Positions 1 through 12,897 of a stretch of 64,000 bases of DNA are shown piece by piece. Within the stretch, counting starts at the first letter, position 1; every line of letters starts with the position of its first letter. The notes beneath the pieces were generated by a model that saw only the letters and a list, made by a program, of their open reading frames with translations, was not told the DNA's origin and ran no database searches. Origin of the DNA: Gordionus sp. m RMFG-2023 (taxonomy: Eukaryota; Nematomorpha; Gordioida; Chordodea; Parachordodidae); contig NC_088778.1 of assembly GCF_954871325.1 (NCBI RefSeq), forward strand, positions 9,209,743 through 9,273,742, given 5' to 3'. The translations under genes were made by a program, and so were the position numbers.

Positions 1-3000
1 GGGTGAGAAACGTAGTATGTATATAGATGCACGTACTGAAGGTGATTTGCATTATTTGATTATGATTAACATAAAAATTAATTTTGATTTATTTACCATA
101 TTTTTAATATAAAAAAATATCAAGTGTTTAAAATCAATTAATAGAATATTACAATGCAACATATGTTAGAGGCACTAACTTCATGAAAGCTGTGGGGCTA
201 TTTCTCCTACTTTAAAAAATTAATATGGATTCTAAAAAAATTGATACTTAATTTCATATCATTTTCTCTATTTAAAAAATAATTATTAAATATTTAATGT
301 TTTTAAACTTTTTCTTATATATTTTCAATTTGGCTAAATTTCTTTACAGACCTTTATGTTTTATTTTATGATATTATTTTATTCTTTTTGTTAAAATTGT
401 ATGGGGACTTAAATATCTCTACTTTTTACAAATGGTGATAGAAAAAATGCCTTTGTTCCTGCTGATATTGGAAAAAGCCACCTGTAAGGCTGAAACTTCT
501 TTTATATACTGCCTATTTTAGACCTATGCACCAAAGTCTCAATTGGCAGTAGTTTTCATAAATTTTTCACTACACTAAATTTGCGTATAATAAATTGGTG
601 GTGTTACATATTTTAAAATGAAATTAATTTTTAATTTATTGTATTAAATTTTCCAAATAATTTATTCGATCACTCTTAATTTCAATATTGTTGATATATA
701 TATAAATTTATGTATATCTCATTTGAGATAGACTAAAGGATACCTTTACTCAGGTCAGAGTCATCAGTAATATTCTATTGATTTATTAAAACAAATTTTT
801 ATATAAATAAATTAGAAATCAAATTTAGCTAAATTATATTATCACAAATAAATATTATTTTTGAGATTGGTAGGGCAAAAGAAGGTTCTTTTAATATTGA
901 GTATTAATCCAGATAAAAAGATTATTTCACTAGGTGTATTGGTTGCAGGAGTGCAAAGTACTTTCCTAGCCCAATTAGTAAGTCTATGAAGTTCCAGTCA
1001 CCTTTTCCCCAAAAGATTATTGGCAATTGTTCTAATATTGTAAAGTAAATGTGATCTTCCTCTAGATTGCTATTATAATTATGCAAACTATTTTAGCTAT
1101 ATATGAATGGGAAATTTGCCCACTATCTTCAACTTGAATCCCACTCTCTTTACACCAAATTAGATTATTTATAAACTTTTATTTCTTAAAAGTATACTTC
1201 AATAATGGCTAAAAAATTTGGATTTGATTCTATCTACATTGATGGAAAAATCTGCTAAGCATGGCGAAATGAGTAAATTTATTTTAATCATTTTCAAAGC
1301 TGAGCTACATTTCCATAAAATACCCAAGCCAATTTGATAGTTTTTGGTAAACAACAATTACCTTTATTTTAGCCAGTTGATTAAAAATGGAAAGAATACC
1401 TATACCCACCTATACTTATTTTAGAGTATAAAATATTTAAAAAGTTAAGTATAAAATAAAAATGCTGATCAAAATATTAGATGTAAAATGGCATGTTTTA
1501 GAGAAATCAATTTAACAACAAAGAATTAAATTTAAGGAAGGAACTTCTTTTTTTACATTTAACAAAAATTTAATTAAACATAAGTATTTTTTTCAAGGTT
1601 TGAACATATTCTATAAGAAAATTTTAGCCCACATATATATTTATTCATGTTTAAAATAGTCTAAATTTTTTTAAATGTTTATAATTCATATTCTCAATAG
1701 ATGAAACTATGGAAAATTGGGATGAATCAAAACTGGAAGAGGTTGTTTCCAAAAAACACAGTGAAGAGAATAAATCAAATAAAACAGATATTGTAATATT
1801 TAAAATTATTTTCAATGTTAATTTTTTGAATAGATTTGCAAACATTTTTTAAAGGCTCTTGAAGATAATAAGTATGGATGGTTTTGGGAATGCCCTGATG
1901 GGGGAGATAAATGTTTTTATAAGCACGCTCTTCCTCCGGGCTTTACTTTAAAAAGGAATATTCCAGCATTAAAAGAAAATTTGCCTCTGTTAGAAGAACT
2001 TTTAGACAAAAAAGTAAAATTATATAATTTAAAAAAAAAGATTCCTTTATTTATTTCAAAATAATAATATATCAAGTTAAAAATATCTTATAAATATACC
2101 ATCAAACCTGTATAATTTGGGTACCATTTGGACCAAACATCTGTTATATTCTTAGTTTAGCAAAAAGTGATGCTCAAGCATTTTCAAATAATTTTTTTTT
2201 TATTAATTCATCATATTCATGATTAAAATTATATATTTACGATAATAAACTTATGCAAAATAAGAATGTATAAAATTATAATGCAATGGCTGTATACAAA
2301 ATAAAAATGAAAATATAAAATTAATTTATACATTGCGTTTGATGTCATCTTTGGATTTGAAAATAACACTTTTTTTTCGAAATAATATTAAATCTTTTAG
2401 CAAACTCTTTTTGAGCATTATGATTTAGAAATTTAATAACCCAATTTTTTTTAAATTAGGGATAACTCGTTATATTTGTCATTTTGTTATTTGACATACA
2501 TAGTTTTAAGAACTTGAAATTTTATAATATAAATGAATGATTGCAACGAAAAACCACAAATGCCTTCATAGTGGTCTTATAAAAATGAACAAAATAATAT
2601 AAATTAGCCCATTTTTCGAAGTAGGCAGTTGCCTAATCTATCATGACAATTTCTAATATCAATTTAAAGAAATTTATGGCACTTAAAATTTTGGTCAAAT
2701 TAGATAGTTGCCCAAATTATCAAGACTTAAGATTGGACAAATTTGACTTTATATACCCATAATTGTTTTTAAATACTATCTAAGAACAAATGTAATATCA
2801 TAATCTCCTAGAGCAGAATGGATATTAATAGCACCAAATTTATCCCTTATTATTGAAACTTAACTGTAACTAACTTCAAACTGGCTTAGCCATGGTTTAA
2901 TTCCAAAAAATAGTTCTAACCAGGGCTGAGAACCAATAGTAAACAAATAAAAATAAGCTAGTGAAAAAATTAAAACTTACCCCTATTTAAAAGTTAAAAA

Positions 3001-5087
3001 TATGCACTAAAATACTTTATAGCAAAGTAAAACAGGCTCTTTTAAGAACCATAAGCAATAAAACACATAAAAACTGTACAAAAAAAAACTCCTGCAATTT
3101 TTTTTATATTAAAATTTAGAGATAATTTCGTAATTTTTTAAAATTTATTTTAAAAAACTAAAAAGAGGAAGAAAAAAATCTAAAACAAAATTTTGAATAT
3201 TTTCAGATTTTAATCCCAACTAAAGAAAGGGAAATGTCCACCGTGACTTCGGTCCAGTCTGATTCGAATCCCGAAGGACGCTTTTTTCCTACAATAGATC
3301 AATTTATATATATTAATTAGGCAAATTATATTATAATTTTCAAGCTTACTTTAATATAAATGAACGGGCCGGATTTTAGTCCTGAACAAATTAGGTAAAT
3401 TGTTGCCTAAAGCCTTTTATCATCAGTTATTTATTCGTGTAGTTTATTGTATATCCTTTATATATTCGAATTTTTTAAAATGGTTTTAAATACGAAACGT
3501 TGGGGAAAAAATTTAATTTTTTCTCATTTATCCGGTAACCAATTTATGCTCTAATTTTTTAATCATGATTTATCTTATTTGAAAGTTTAATCTATATTCT
3601 TATGCATAATATTTACCTTTATAGAGTGTGGTAAAATAGTTAATATTGCTTTCTTTGAAAAATATTTTTTTCCCTCCTCAATATAATTATATAATTTAAT
3701 ATTTTTCTTTAATTCGAATGTTGATTAAAAAAAAATCGGACCGAATATAAGAAATAGGTCCAAGCCTATTGTATTAAATTTTTTATATAACTATTTCTTA
3801 ATTTTGCTTATGACACAAAAGTGATGTAAAATTTAGGCAAAAATTATAAACCATTGCAAATATCGGTATCTGTTTTTTTTTAAATGGATCGGCGTAGGCC
3901 CTCTTATAGTGCGTACTAATTGCGCGTTTGCGTTTTGCCATCCTTTTTAAAAAAGAGTAACATTTTATAAAAAAAAATGGAGTATCTTAATTTAGAACAA
4001 AAAATGTTACTCTAGAATTATGAAAAAAGCAAACCAGTTTGCGTTTTTGTAAAATAGTTTCTAGCCCTTAAATTTGATCAATTTTCCCTATACCGTTTGA
4101 AATATTATTTGTGTTCGCATCGCAGCTTTTGAAACGTTCAGTTTATATGTACTATTACCCTGAATTTCCTATTTTAGCTGGAGATTTATGATTACACTAA
4201 AAGTTTAAAAATTGCTAATTTAATCATATGGATCATTAAAAATCAAAGAATAGTATTAAATATAACAGAATCATTATTTAGAGTTTGTACAGGTTTTTTT
4301 CTCTTTCAAATATTAGGAATTATAATAATTAAAAATTCAATATAATAAATCTTATTTTATACTTATTATATTATTTTAAATGAGGGAATATTATTATCCT
4401 TTATACCAAAATAATAATAATAATTCCAAGGTCACAACAATATCAACTCACACAAAACTCAACTTAGAAAATTTCAGGGCATGGAAGGCTAAAAGACTCA
4501 AGATTAAACGAGAGAAAGCTCTCCAAGTGGCTCAAGACAAAGAAGCTAAATACAAAGCCGGAAAGTTGATAGGGCTGAGTGGAAGGGATATCTTTACTTT
4601 CGACCCCAGCTTAGGAACCGATGACATTGGCTATATGATGACCAACGGGGTTGACGGTGATTCCCATAAAAATAATGAATTTGATTCGGACGATGCAGTT
4701 ATGGAGGGAATAGATGATTTGGACGATATATACGATCTCGAGGGATTGAACCAGAGCGTGAGTGTATTTTTATAATGACGTTATTTTTGATTAGATAAAT
4801 GATTTGTTTTTTAAAGATTCAATTTGTTTCCAAGCCTTACTTATTTATTTTTTTGAATGGGAAGGGGTTCTACGCTAAATTTATAATCTGTTTTTTAAAA
4901 AAATATATATATATAGGAAGCCCTCGATAACGAAATAGAACTCGAACTCTCAAACCTTATAAACATGGAAATGAATAAGCCCTCTATAACGAATATCGAA
5001 CCCGGTTCAAGCTCAAAACAAGAAGAAATATATTTTAATAATAATTTAATCGAAATATTGTCCAAAAAAATTGATTCCACACTTTAG
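1..5087 (+). CDS. ZC3H15: ZC3H15/DFRP1 homologue, 3' part (5' exons outside window)
   Basis: Known role of the family: a cytoplasmic CCCH zinc-finger protein that binds and stabilises the GTPase DRG1 and associates with translating ribosomes. I read exons at 1-41, 1701-1792, 1834-2013, 4431-4757 and 4917-5087 (stop TAG). All junctions are GT-AG and keep one frame. The first exon gives [12 protein letters not shown], the next [12 protein letters not shown], then the second CCCH finger (C-x17-C-x6-C-x3-H, with KYGWFWECP and KHALPPGF), then a DFRP-type helical region ([32 protein letters not shown]), and an acidic tail ending in a region like the vertebrate C-terminal ELEEEL segment. These match the vertebrate protein in order. 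The acceptor at 4430 has a weak pyrimidine tract and is the least certain junction. The first CCCH finger and the N-terminus lie upstream of the window. Confidence 0.92.
42..1700 (+). other. ZC3H15 intron, 1659 bp
   Basis: The donor GTGATT follows a split GAT codon and the acceptor is TTCTCAATAG. The interior is AT-rich with no readable gene and no recognisable transposon ends. Confidence 0.7.
1793..1833 (+). other. ZC3H15 mini-intron, 41 bp
   Basis: GTAATATTT to TTTGAATAG. Removing these 41 bases joins the codons for KTDI and ICKHF in phase 0, as the protein family requires. It is about forty times shorter than its neighbours. Confidence 0.85.
2014..4430 (+). other. ZC3H15 intron, about 2.4 kb
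   Basis: Donor GTAAAATT, acceptor TAATTCCAAG, phase 0. The interior is AT-rich. Two GC-richer scraps stand out: 3230-3290, with a B-box-like GATTCGAATCC followed by a T run, and 3360-3400, with GGGCCGGATTTTAG resembling ends of decayed MITEs elsewhere in the window. No gene is seen. Confidence 0.65.
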
Positions 5088-5204
5088 CACTAGCTGCTTT
5101 TCGGGGATTAACTGAGATTAACCTTATATACTGTTTAGATAATTGTAATATGTGAAGATATTAAACTTACAATTATTACAATATAATTGGTATTTTATAA
5201 TTGA

Positions 5205-5210
5205 AATAAA
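5205..5210 (+). promoter_or_regulatory. Candidate poly(A) signal of ZC3H15
   Basis: AATAAA lies about 118 bases past the TAG stop at 5085-5087, the first good hexamer on this strand. The AT-rich context makes a chance match possible. Confidence 0.5.
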
Positions 5211-7972
5211 ATGGTAAAAGTATGGATTTAAGAAAATGTATACTTGAAATTAAATATATAATTAAACGAATCATTTATTGTCATACTTTTTTTTTAATTG
5301 CAAAAGGAATATTTAAAATGAAAGTTAAAATTTTTTTTATATGGAATTAACCTAAATTATCGATATTACTTTTGTAACACATTATACTAATAATAAGCAA
5401 TGTTAATCTAGATTGATACATCTTTTAGAGATTGATTCAATTTTGTCATTGAGTTATTATGGGTAGCGATATATAGGGAATTGAAATTAATAAAAATATA
5501 CCAATAAGATAAACAAACACATCAAGTAAATGGGCCATTCCAATATAAGGAATAATTACCATGTTTTTTTTAAACAATTAAGATTTAGTATTAACGTGAC
5601 AAATCACCTTTTTCTATTATTAATATTTATGGGCCAATGACCGGCCATATGGACTGAGCTTAAATTTTAGGTAATAAACCTGGTCATGCCTAAAAAAAAT
5701 TTTTCACCCAAACCAGCTTTGCCGGGTTTAAGAATAAAAAAATTAAAAACCGGGATGGAAAATACAAAAACTTTGTTAAACCACTACAAGAGGAAAATCT
5801 TGCCTATGTAATTGCTTTTTATAAAATATGACAATTTTCTTCGAAGTTGAACAGAAATCTCACTTACACTTTCCATAAAACACTATTTCATTTCTCAAAA
5901 CTTGAGTTCCTATATTTTGATATTCACTTTTATGGGAATTATCCAATTCCCGGACAAAAATTCCCCAGAATTGAAAAAGGGGACAAAAAACCTTCAGTCT
6001 AAAATTGTTTGAAATTGGAAAAACTACAATTTATATTTTAAACCATTTTTTTTGAATTTCCGAAAACATTAACATTTTAAAATCTTTATAAATGCTAATA
6101 TTCTTTTAAAAAAATGATTCAAGGCCCTAAAAATGTTTTTTTTTCTTCAAAACGAGCTAGATTGGTTCCTATTATGTTTGACTAAGTCGGGCCCTGGCCT
6201 TTCAAAATTTCTTATAAATTAACACAAGAGATATATACCTTAAAATCTTTATCTAAATACTTTATCGAATTATTAATTGGTAAATTTTTAATAAAATAGA
6301 TCTTCTATCTGTCCTCTCTTTTCTTGTATAACTGCTTACAATATATTCTTCAACTTATATAATGGATCTTAATTTTTTTTGCAAAATTAAGAGTCAGATT
6401 GCAAGAAGTTGAATCGCAAGTAGTCTATTTTTATAAACTAAAGTTTTTCGCTCGTTCCACACATCATAATCCAGTGTATTTAGAGGGAATTGAGCAGATT
6501 TTATAAATGTATTTAACAGACAAATCTTCTGTTGATAAAGCATCATGCTAATAAGTCACAAGGGCTTAGGCACACTGGTAAAATCACTTTCAGGTGATTG
6601 ACATAAACATAGAATATATATTTACCTTAAAATTTTTTTAAAATTTATTTTGTAAAAATTATCCTTTTTGTTAATAAAAGGCGTTTTATAATCAAATATT
6701 TGATGACTTAAAGATTTTGTAATATATTTCAATAGGTATAAATAAAAGACCAGTGTGGATATATTTCAATTCAACACAATATTTTAATCGAATCCCGAAA
6801 AATTAACCCCCGGAAAAAAACCCCTGGATTTTATTTTATATTTATGGAATTTCCTTAAGACCTAATATAGGTAAATTTTTATTTGGATTATAATGGATAT
6901 ACTCATATTTTTAATGTATAGACAAATTAGTATTTTACAAAAAAATATAGTATATTAATAAGCTAAATTTCTTTAGACCCTAATTCATTATTTAAAGATT
7001 ACTCATATACCCTCCATAAAAAATGCTTAAACAAGATAAAATTCTGAAATTCAAAATTTAAATGTTTTTTTTCTTATTAAATAAAATTTTAAATGGACAA
7101 TATTATCTATATTTTGATATTTTTATATGAATGTTCCGAAAGCCGAAACAGAACAATTTTTCTTTTTACCTGAACGGGAATCTAAAAATACTAATGTTCC
7201 GGGTCTCTGGTTTGAATCCATCGTTTTTGAAAATTATGAATATGGAATTATTTTAATAAAATTTTAGCTTTTTAGATCTTATTTTTTTTTAAAATGATTA
7301 ATGAAATTCTAAAAAGGATATGTGTAAGTTTCACCCTTTTATATTAAATAAGAATTAGAGATCCTTAAGTAGTAAATTTTTCATGCCTGGCCTAGTGAGA
7401 ATTTAGGTTTTGTCCGGCCCGTCCTATTTCTAATTTTTTATGCCCAGCAGGAAACGTTTTTTAAATACAAGGCCTAACCCAAAATAAATGTAGTTGAACA
7501 CAAAAATAAAAAACTAATTATAATAACGGGAACTGGTTAAATTAAAAACACTGCAGCTTTTTGGATTATCACTTCTATCAAATATAACTAATCCATAATC
7601 CGGCCAAATAATTTTTTTGCCCAGCCCATTAACTTTTTGCAGATTTCTAATATGAATCATGAAAAACGAGTGATATCTCAAGTTATAAATAGGGCTGTGC
7701 CGATTCATAAAATGTTCACTCCGATTATTACAAAACCTATCAGATAGCCGATGCAGATTCGTTATTTGGAATAATTTTTATATAAAACGAAGAATACAAA
7801 TAGTAATTATTCGTTTTGTTTGAATGGATAAATTATTTTAATAATTCGTTTATTAGAATATTCGTCTCTAAAAGTTATTGGACTTGTTTTAAATATGGGC
7901 AATGTTTATTTCTAAATAATTGTGACTAAAAAGATATTTCTTTTCCTGACAGATAATTTAACAAAAATAATA
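5211..7972. other. Intergenic, AT-rich with decayed repeat scraps
   Basis: No gene is supported. GC-richer islands at about 5640-5760, 5935-5990, 6780-6830 and 7384-7480 share words such as GCCCGG, CCGGG and AGGCCTAAC, and look like worn MITE termini. At 7690-7870 there is a stretch rich in ATTCG/CGAAT words, also present at about 44080-44540, which suggests another old repeat family. Short open frames here look like chance. Confidence 0.45.
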
Positions 7973-8085
7973 TCTAGTGCTGTAAATACTTTAAAAGAAA
8001 TGCGTTACTAGTTACATTTGAAAAAGTAACACGTCACTTGTTATTCAAAAAAGTAACGCGTTATTCATACTTAGAAAATACTACA
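7973..8085. repeat. hAT-like transposon terminus, orphan
   Basis: The sequence opens with AGTGCTGTAAATACTTT and carries repeated GTAACRCGTTA words separated by AAAAAGTAAC. This is the style of hAT-superfamily terminal and subterminal repeats. I could not find the partner end or a target-site duplication, so this is a fragment at best. Confidence 0.4.
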
Positions 8086-10119
8086 TATTAGAGTAAATGT
8101 TTTATTTTATATTCCCCATAGATAATAAACAATTATAAAATAATATATTATAAGTTCTTTTTGTAATAATTTTTTATTCATTTTTAACAATTGATTTTCA
8201 AAGTTATGATGAGATAAACAAGAGCGCTTAGTGTGCAAAAACTCTCGCGTTGCTAAAAACCCAAAGGATGGATTATATTTAATAAATAAAAATTTTAATT
8301 GGGAGAATTTACTAAAAATATTTACAAAATCTTATTAGATCATCTTCATTCAGATCCTCATAATTTTTTTTTATCCATATCAGAATTAATAATTTTTTAT
8401 TTAATATATATTAACTACCCATAACAATATTGTTCATTCTAACCTCGCCCAAGAGATTGGTCCTTCAGTCTAAATCTGTAATCTCTAAATGGCATCTGCC
8501 ATTTGGAGTAATTTTCTTGCAAAATTAATTTAATGTAAATTTGGTAGATTTCTATTCTTGGTGTTCCAATCTTAAGGAATTTTTGTTCGGGCTAATTGTA
8601 TTAGGAATTTTTGCCCAATGATCGAATTATCCATGATTTTAAATTGGATTATTAAGAGTATCATGTTTATTCCTAGGCTTAATAGTTTCAAGGGTGAACA
8701 TTTATTTAACTTCTTTTGTAAAAAGGTTCGACTTTTGGGAAGATGCAAATGGACCCATTTGAAGGCGTCAATATTTGCATGGCTCTATTTAAAAGATCAA
8801 TAACTGAATATATAATCATTTACCAATTTTAAAAAATAATTATTAGATAAATAGTAAAAAATATTTTATTAAATGTTTAAAATTATTCGTTTTTAGAATT
8901 TTATGACTATGTTAAAAATTAGATAAAAATTTTACTGGACATTGTTTTATTTTAATACAATAAAAATTGAGATTATTCTTAAATAATCGGATATATTCCA
9001 ATTTCATGAATATATATTTTTTTAATTAATTTTTTACAATAGGAAATTTTTAATTCACTAACCTCATCATTTGAACTCTAATTGATAATTATTTTTTTTT
9101 CTCATTTATTACAATCAGGGTTCTGTATTTAACCGGTTAAATATGGTCAAATTCAAATAGATGTTTTGTAAGACAAAATTAACTTTATTTTGTATACAAT
9201 AGTAAAATAAATCTATAATATTATAATTATATAAAAAAATTTAAATTCGTTGTTATTCAATACCTATTATTTCGCTCTCTGTGACAGAGTCTTATTCTGT
9301 TTCATATGAAATATTATCATTATCTTTAATATTTTTTTAAATCAATTTCACTGATGTCGAAATGTTCAATCGATATCTGTTTTAGTAAAAATATCAACCC
9401 AAATAGTCCAACTTCTTTCTGAAGAAGAAATAATGTCACTTCTATTAATGTGCATGGTGAGAAAAGTCCATTCTACTAACTTCAGACCGGAATCTGATTG
9501 TTTCTCATGGAATCTACTACTTCACACATAATTTGCTATTAAACTGGCCGCTTTTACCTCTGAAATTTATTATATCACTTGAAATATTTTAATTATCACC
9601 ACTTTGTAAAATGCCCAATTCTTTTATTATATCATACACTTCATTAAATTCACTACTAATAAGATGCTCCCTTGATATTAGGGACCTAAAAAATAAGCAG
9701 CATTGTGATCATATGTATTTATATCGTGTTTTCTTTTCCAAACATATTTCTAATTTTTTCTTCTTCATATTTTTTAGATTGTGTTTATTATTTGTACGAA
9801 TATTCGTATATATAAGCATATTAAAAGAATAATAATAATACACTATTAGAATAGTATTTTCTTATATCTAGTTGAAAATATCAAATCCTTAATTTTTTAT
9901 ATTTTCAAATATTTCTAATTTAGTTATGTATGTCTAATTGTTGGCCATTAATTTCACCTTGAATGATATTAATGCTCCTAACGAATATTTAAATCGAATT
10001 ATATTTTTTACTTCAAAAATATTATTAGAATAAAATTTTTATAAATTTTGCAGTTTAAAGCTAGTTATCGATATGGGGAAAACCTAAATTTAACTTATTT
10101 TTTAAAACTGCAAAATCGA
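8086..10119. other. Intergenic, no gene recognised
   Basis: AT-rich. The 8420-8800 and 9250-9600 stretches are a little GC-richer and hold broken open frames on both strands, perhaps from old transposons, but no motif is clear enough to name a family. Short open frames at 8618-8803 and 9611-9832 have no recognisable domain. Confidence 0.4.
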
Positions 10120-10134
10120 GATTTTAGCCCTTTT

Positions 10135-10245
10135 AAAAGTAGCGTACTACCGCTATTTGTCAAAAAATAGCGCGCTATCACTATCGTTACCCGTCAAAAA
10201 GTAGCGCGCTATCACTATAGTTACCCGTCAAAAAGTAGCGCGATA
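10135..10245. repeat. Subterminal tandem repeats of the hAT element
   Basis: Roughly three imperfect copies of a unit containing TAGCGCGCTATCACTAT and TACCCGTCAAAAAG. Such arrays near hAT ends typically bind the transposase. A sparser, inverted version lies near 14845-14935. Confidence 0.6.
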
Positions 10246-10374
10246 TATAAAAAAAACATAAAAATCAACATTTATAAATATTTAAATATAGTTAGTTTTG
10301 ATTATAAAAAATTTATGTAAAAAAACTATAATTTAGGTATTGAAAATAACTATTTATTATAATATTTATTTTGT

Positions 10375-12480
10375 TGCAAAAAATCATTTCTATATTAACA
10401 TCTCCAAGTCTAACGATCAGAAAGTATAATTTTCGCCTTACTAAATAATCTCTCAACACTAGCACTCGAGAACAAGAATGTATTTAATTTTGTATACATA
10501 TATAAGAAAAATTATATACTCATTTGAGTATTTTTAGGTTTAATAATGCGTCTAGGTGATTCTCTATTATATTAATATCCCTTTATTTCCAAAAATTGTT
10601 AATGGAAGTCGTTTTTATAGTCAACTAGGGTATCTGTATCAGCTATCTCAAACATTACATTAGTGTGGGGACAAAAAATTATTGTACTAGGGGATAGTTT
10701 TAATCATCATGATAGATTATAAACCAATGATATTATCTGAACTGTATCAATTATAAAATTGACAATAACTTTGTTTCTGTGAAGTATTGGCATGTGCAAT
10801 ATTATTAATCAATTTAGCTTGTATTGAATTAGACTTTTTCGATGTAGTCTCCCATTCACGAAAATTATTAAGATGTTTTTCTATCTCTTTAAATTGTTGA
10901 GATGATATTTTACAAAATAAAAATACTATTAGAATTTAAAAATGATAATTACCTTTAGGTGTTTTTTGAGGTTATAGCTACTAGATTTACTTGAGGACAG
11001 AGTTGTTAACGCTCCTTTTTAAAGGTAGCTAGCTCCTGGTCCAAGTAATGCAGTGCCACTCCATAACCGCTCCTTTGATTTTCATGAGCAATTGTAGAGT
11101 TAGGAGATTTATCACTAGGCAAGAATAAGTTCGTTATAAATAGAGATTTATTTAAAAAATATTTGTTTAATATATTATCTTCCTGATGATCAATTTCATG
11201 AAATCTAAAAAAATCTTCCAAATCTTTGTAGGATGCCCGTGAACTAGTAGCTATTTTTGCATTAGGTATTTGTTTTCTTAAAAAATTGATCACTTTATAT
11301 TTTATTTTGTGGATTTTTTATATTCCTAATATAATTTGAATGCAGGATGGACAATAGCTGCAATAATATCATCATTATAAACATTTGGAAATCTGCAATA
11401 AAGTTTTAAATAGATGTGATTTATTATTTATTATAAACCTTTTATTAATACCGCTTATAAGAGACTTTACAAGAGGTTGGCAAAACTCTAAATCTGCTAA
11501 GTCGCTTAATTTTGAAAAGTTTAGAAATGGTTGGAGTTAGGAAACCTATATCCATATGAAGCTCCCCTTCAAAGATTTTTAGAGCTTTTTTCAAAGGTTC
11601 CATAACCTAAAATTTATTTATTTCACTAAGATAACAATTATATCAATATTTGGCTATACTCTTTAATATTACGTTCTTGAGAGTTAAAATGTATAAACCC
11701 GTGGTTATCACATAACTCATCAAAGTCCTTTTGTTTTTCACCTAATATTTTATCTAACAAAACCATAGATTCAATTCCACTTAGTGGAATTTGGGCATAT
11801 TAGATACCTACCCAATTTTTTGAGCCATATTAGCAGACATGTTTTGTTTATTCCATAAAGATTGAGACATTTGGATGGAACTTTGTTATATTATTTCAAA
11901 ACTCCTATCAGCTAAAGCTTTCTCTGCATTAACTGTGGCAACCAAAATGATATTGTGGCAGGCACATCGTGAATGTTGTGGAAGATAATCATAGCTTTCT
12001 GTCCTGTTATTTAGAATGTCAACATCCACAAATTGGAAATCCTCATCCATCTCAGAACCTTTATCTTCAAACATTCTAAAAAAATAGGGAAGTTATAATT
12101 TTAAAATAAATAATTAAGATTACCTGAATACTTTCACAAAGTTTCTACCATTATCAGTAATGATTTTTATTACCTTGTTCTGAATTTTGAAACTTATATG
12201 TATATCAATAGTTGGCCAAAACATCAAAAGTGCAATCAGTTGTGGTACACACATAAGATACTTTAGAAATCATTTTTATAATATCATCTATCATTTTATC
12301 ATAACGCCAACTTATCTTTGCTACTAGCGTTTGGCAGCACATCACCAGGGGGAAAATGTTTTTATTATTTTGACAAAGTTAGGATTGTCTACAGTTGATA
12401 ATGGAACTAGTGTTTCAATGACATAATCAGTGATTGTATTATCTCCTTCAGTTTTTGTAGGTTCATAATTTTTTTTGACT
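10375..12480 (-). pseudogene. hAT transposase pseudogene
   Basis: Reading leftward on the minus strand, hAT landmarks appear in family order. These are PLSTVDNPNFVKIIK (about 12.43-12.38 kb), ITDNGRNFVK (about 12.17-12.13 kb), LPQHSRCACHNIILVATV (about 11.98-11.92 kb), an LWNKQN segment (about 11.86 kb), EPLKKALKIFEGELH (about 11.61-11.56 kb), and the C-terminal dimerisation motif SSASVERLFSKAKI (about 10.48-10.43 kb). The order and motifs match the catalytic and hATC regions of the superfamily. Several stops and frame changes separate them, and a repeat at 11018-11095 interrupts the sequence before the hATC part. The protein cannot be functional. Confidence 0.75.
11018..11095. repeat. Repeat nested in the hAT pseudogene
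   Basis: Contains GTAGCTAGCTCCTG, CAGTGCCACTCCA and CGCTCCTTT words. The same words recur at 14404-14535 (GGAGCTAGCTCCAG, GCGGCACTCCAGGAGCGC). Both look like ends of one MITE-like family. At 11.0 kb the repeat accidentally extends an open frame on the minus strand. Confidence 0.45.
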
Positions 12481-12897
12481 AAAATATAATAGTGACTGTT
12501 TTTTTTTCTCAGAAGACTTTATTTTCTGGCTAATATCTTTTTTATTATAACTATTGATATGATTTTCAATTTTTGAATATTGATTAACATGTACTCTTTA
12601 AATATAAATTAAAATTTGTTTTATAAAAATCAACTTTATTTTTAACTAATAATCTAAAACATCAAATTATTAAGGTAGATTTTTTTTTAATAATAAAAGG
12701 ACAAATATTTAATGGGCAGTATAAAGTCTATTTTTGGGTATTTTTTTTTATATTAATTTGTAAGTTTTCTTATTATTTGTTTTACTGATTAATATAAAAA
12801 TAATCTTTTTTCAAGTTTCTATATTGTTAATAAAACGTTAAATAGTTGATCTAAATAGAATATGAAAAAATTAAATTAAGATTAAATAAAATATAAA

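Noticed and set aside
3230-3290. B-box-like GATTCGAATCC with a T run, possible tRNA or SINE
   Set aside because: The T-arm does not pair, no A-box or matching acceptor strand lies upstream, and it sits inside a ZC3H15 intron.
8420-8803. Possible LINE or transposase remnant
   Set aside because: Some protein-like phrases, but no motif could be tied to any family with confidence.
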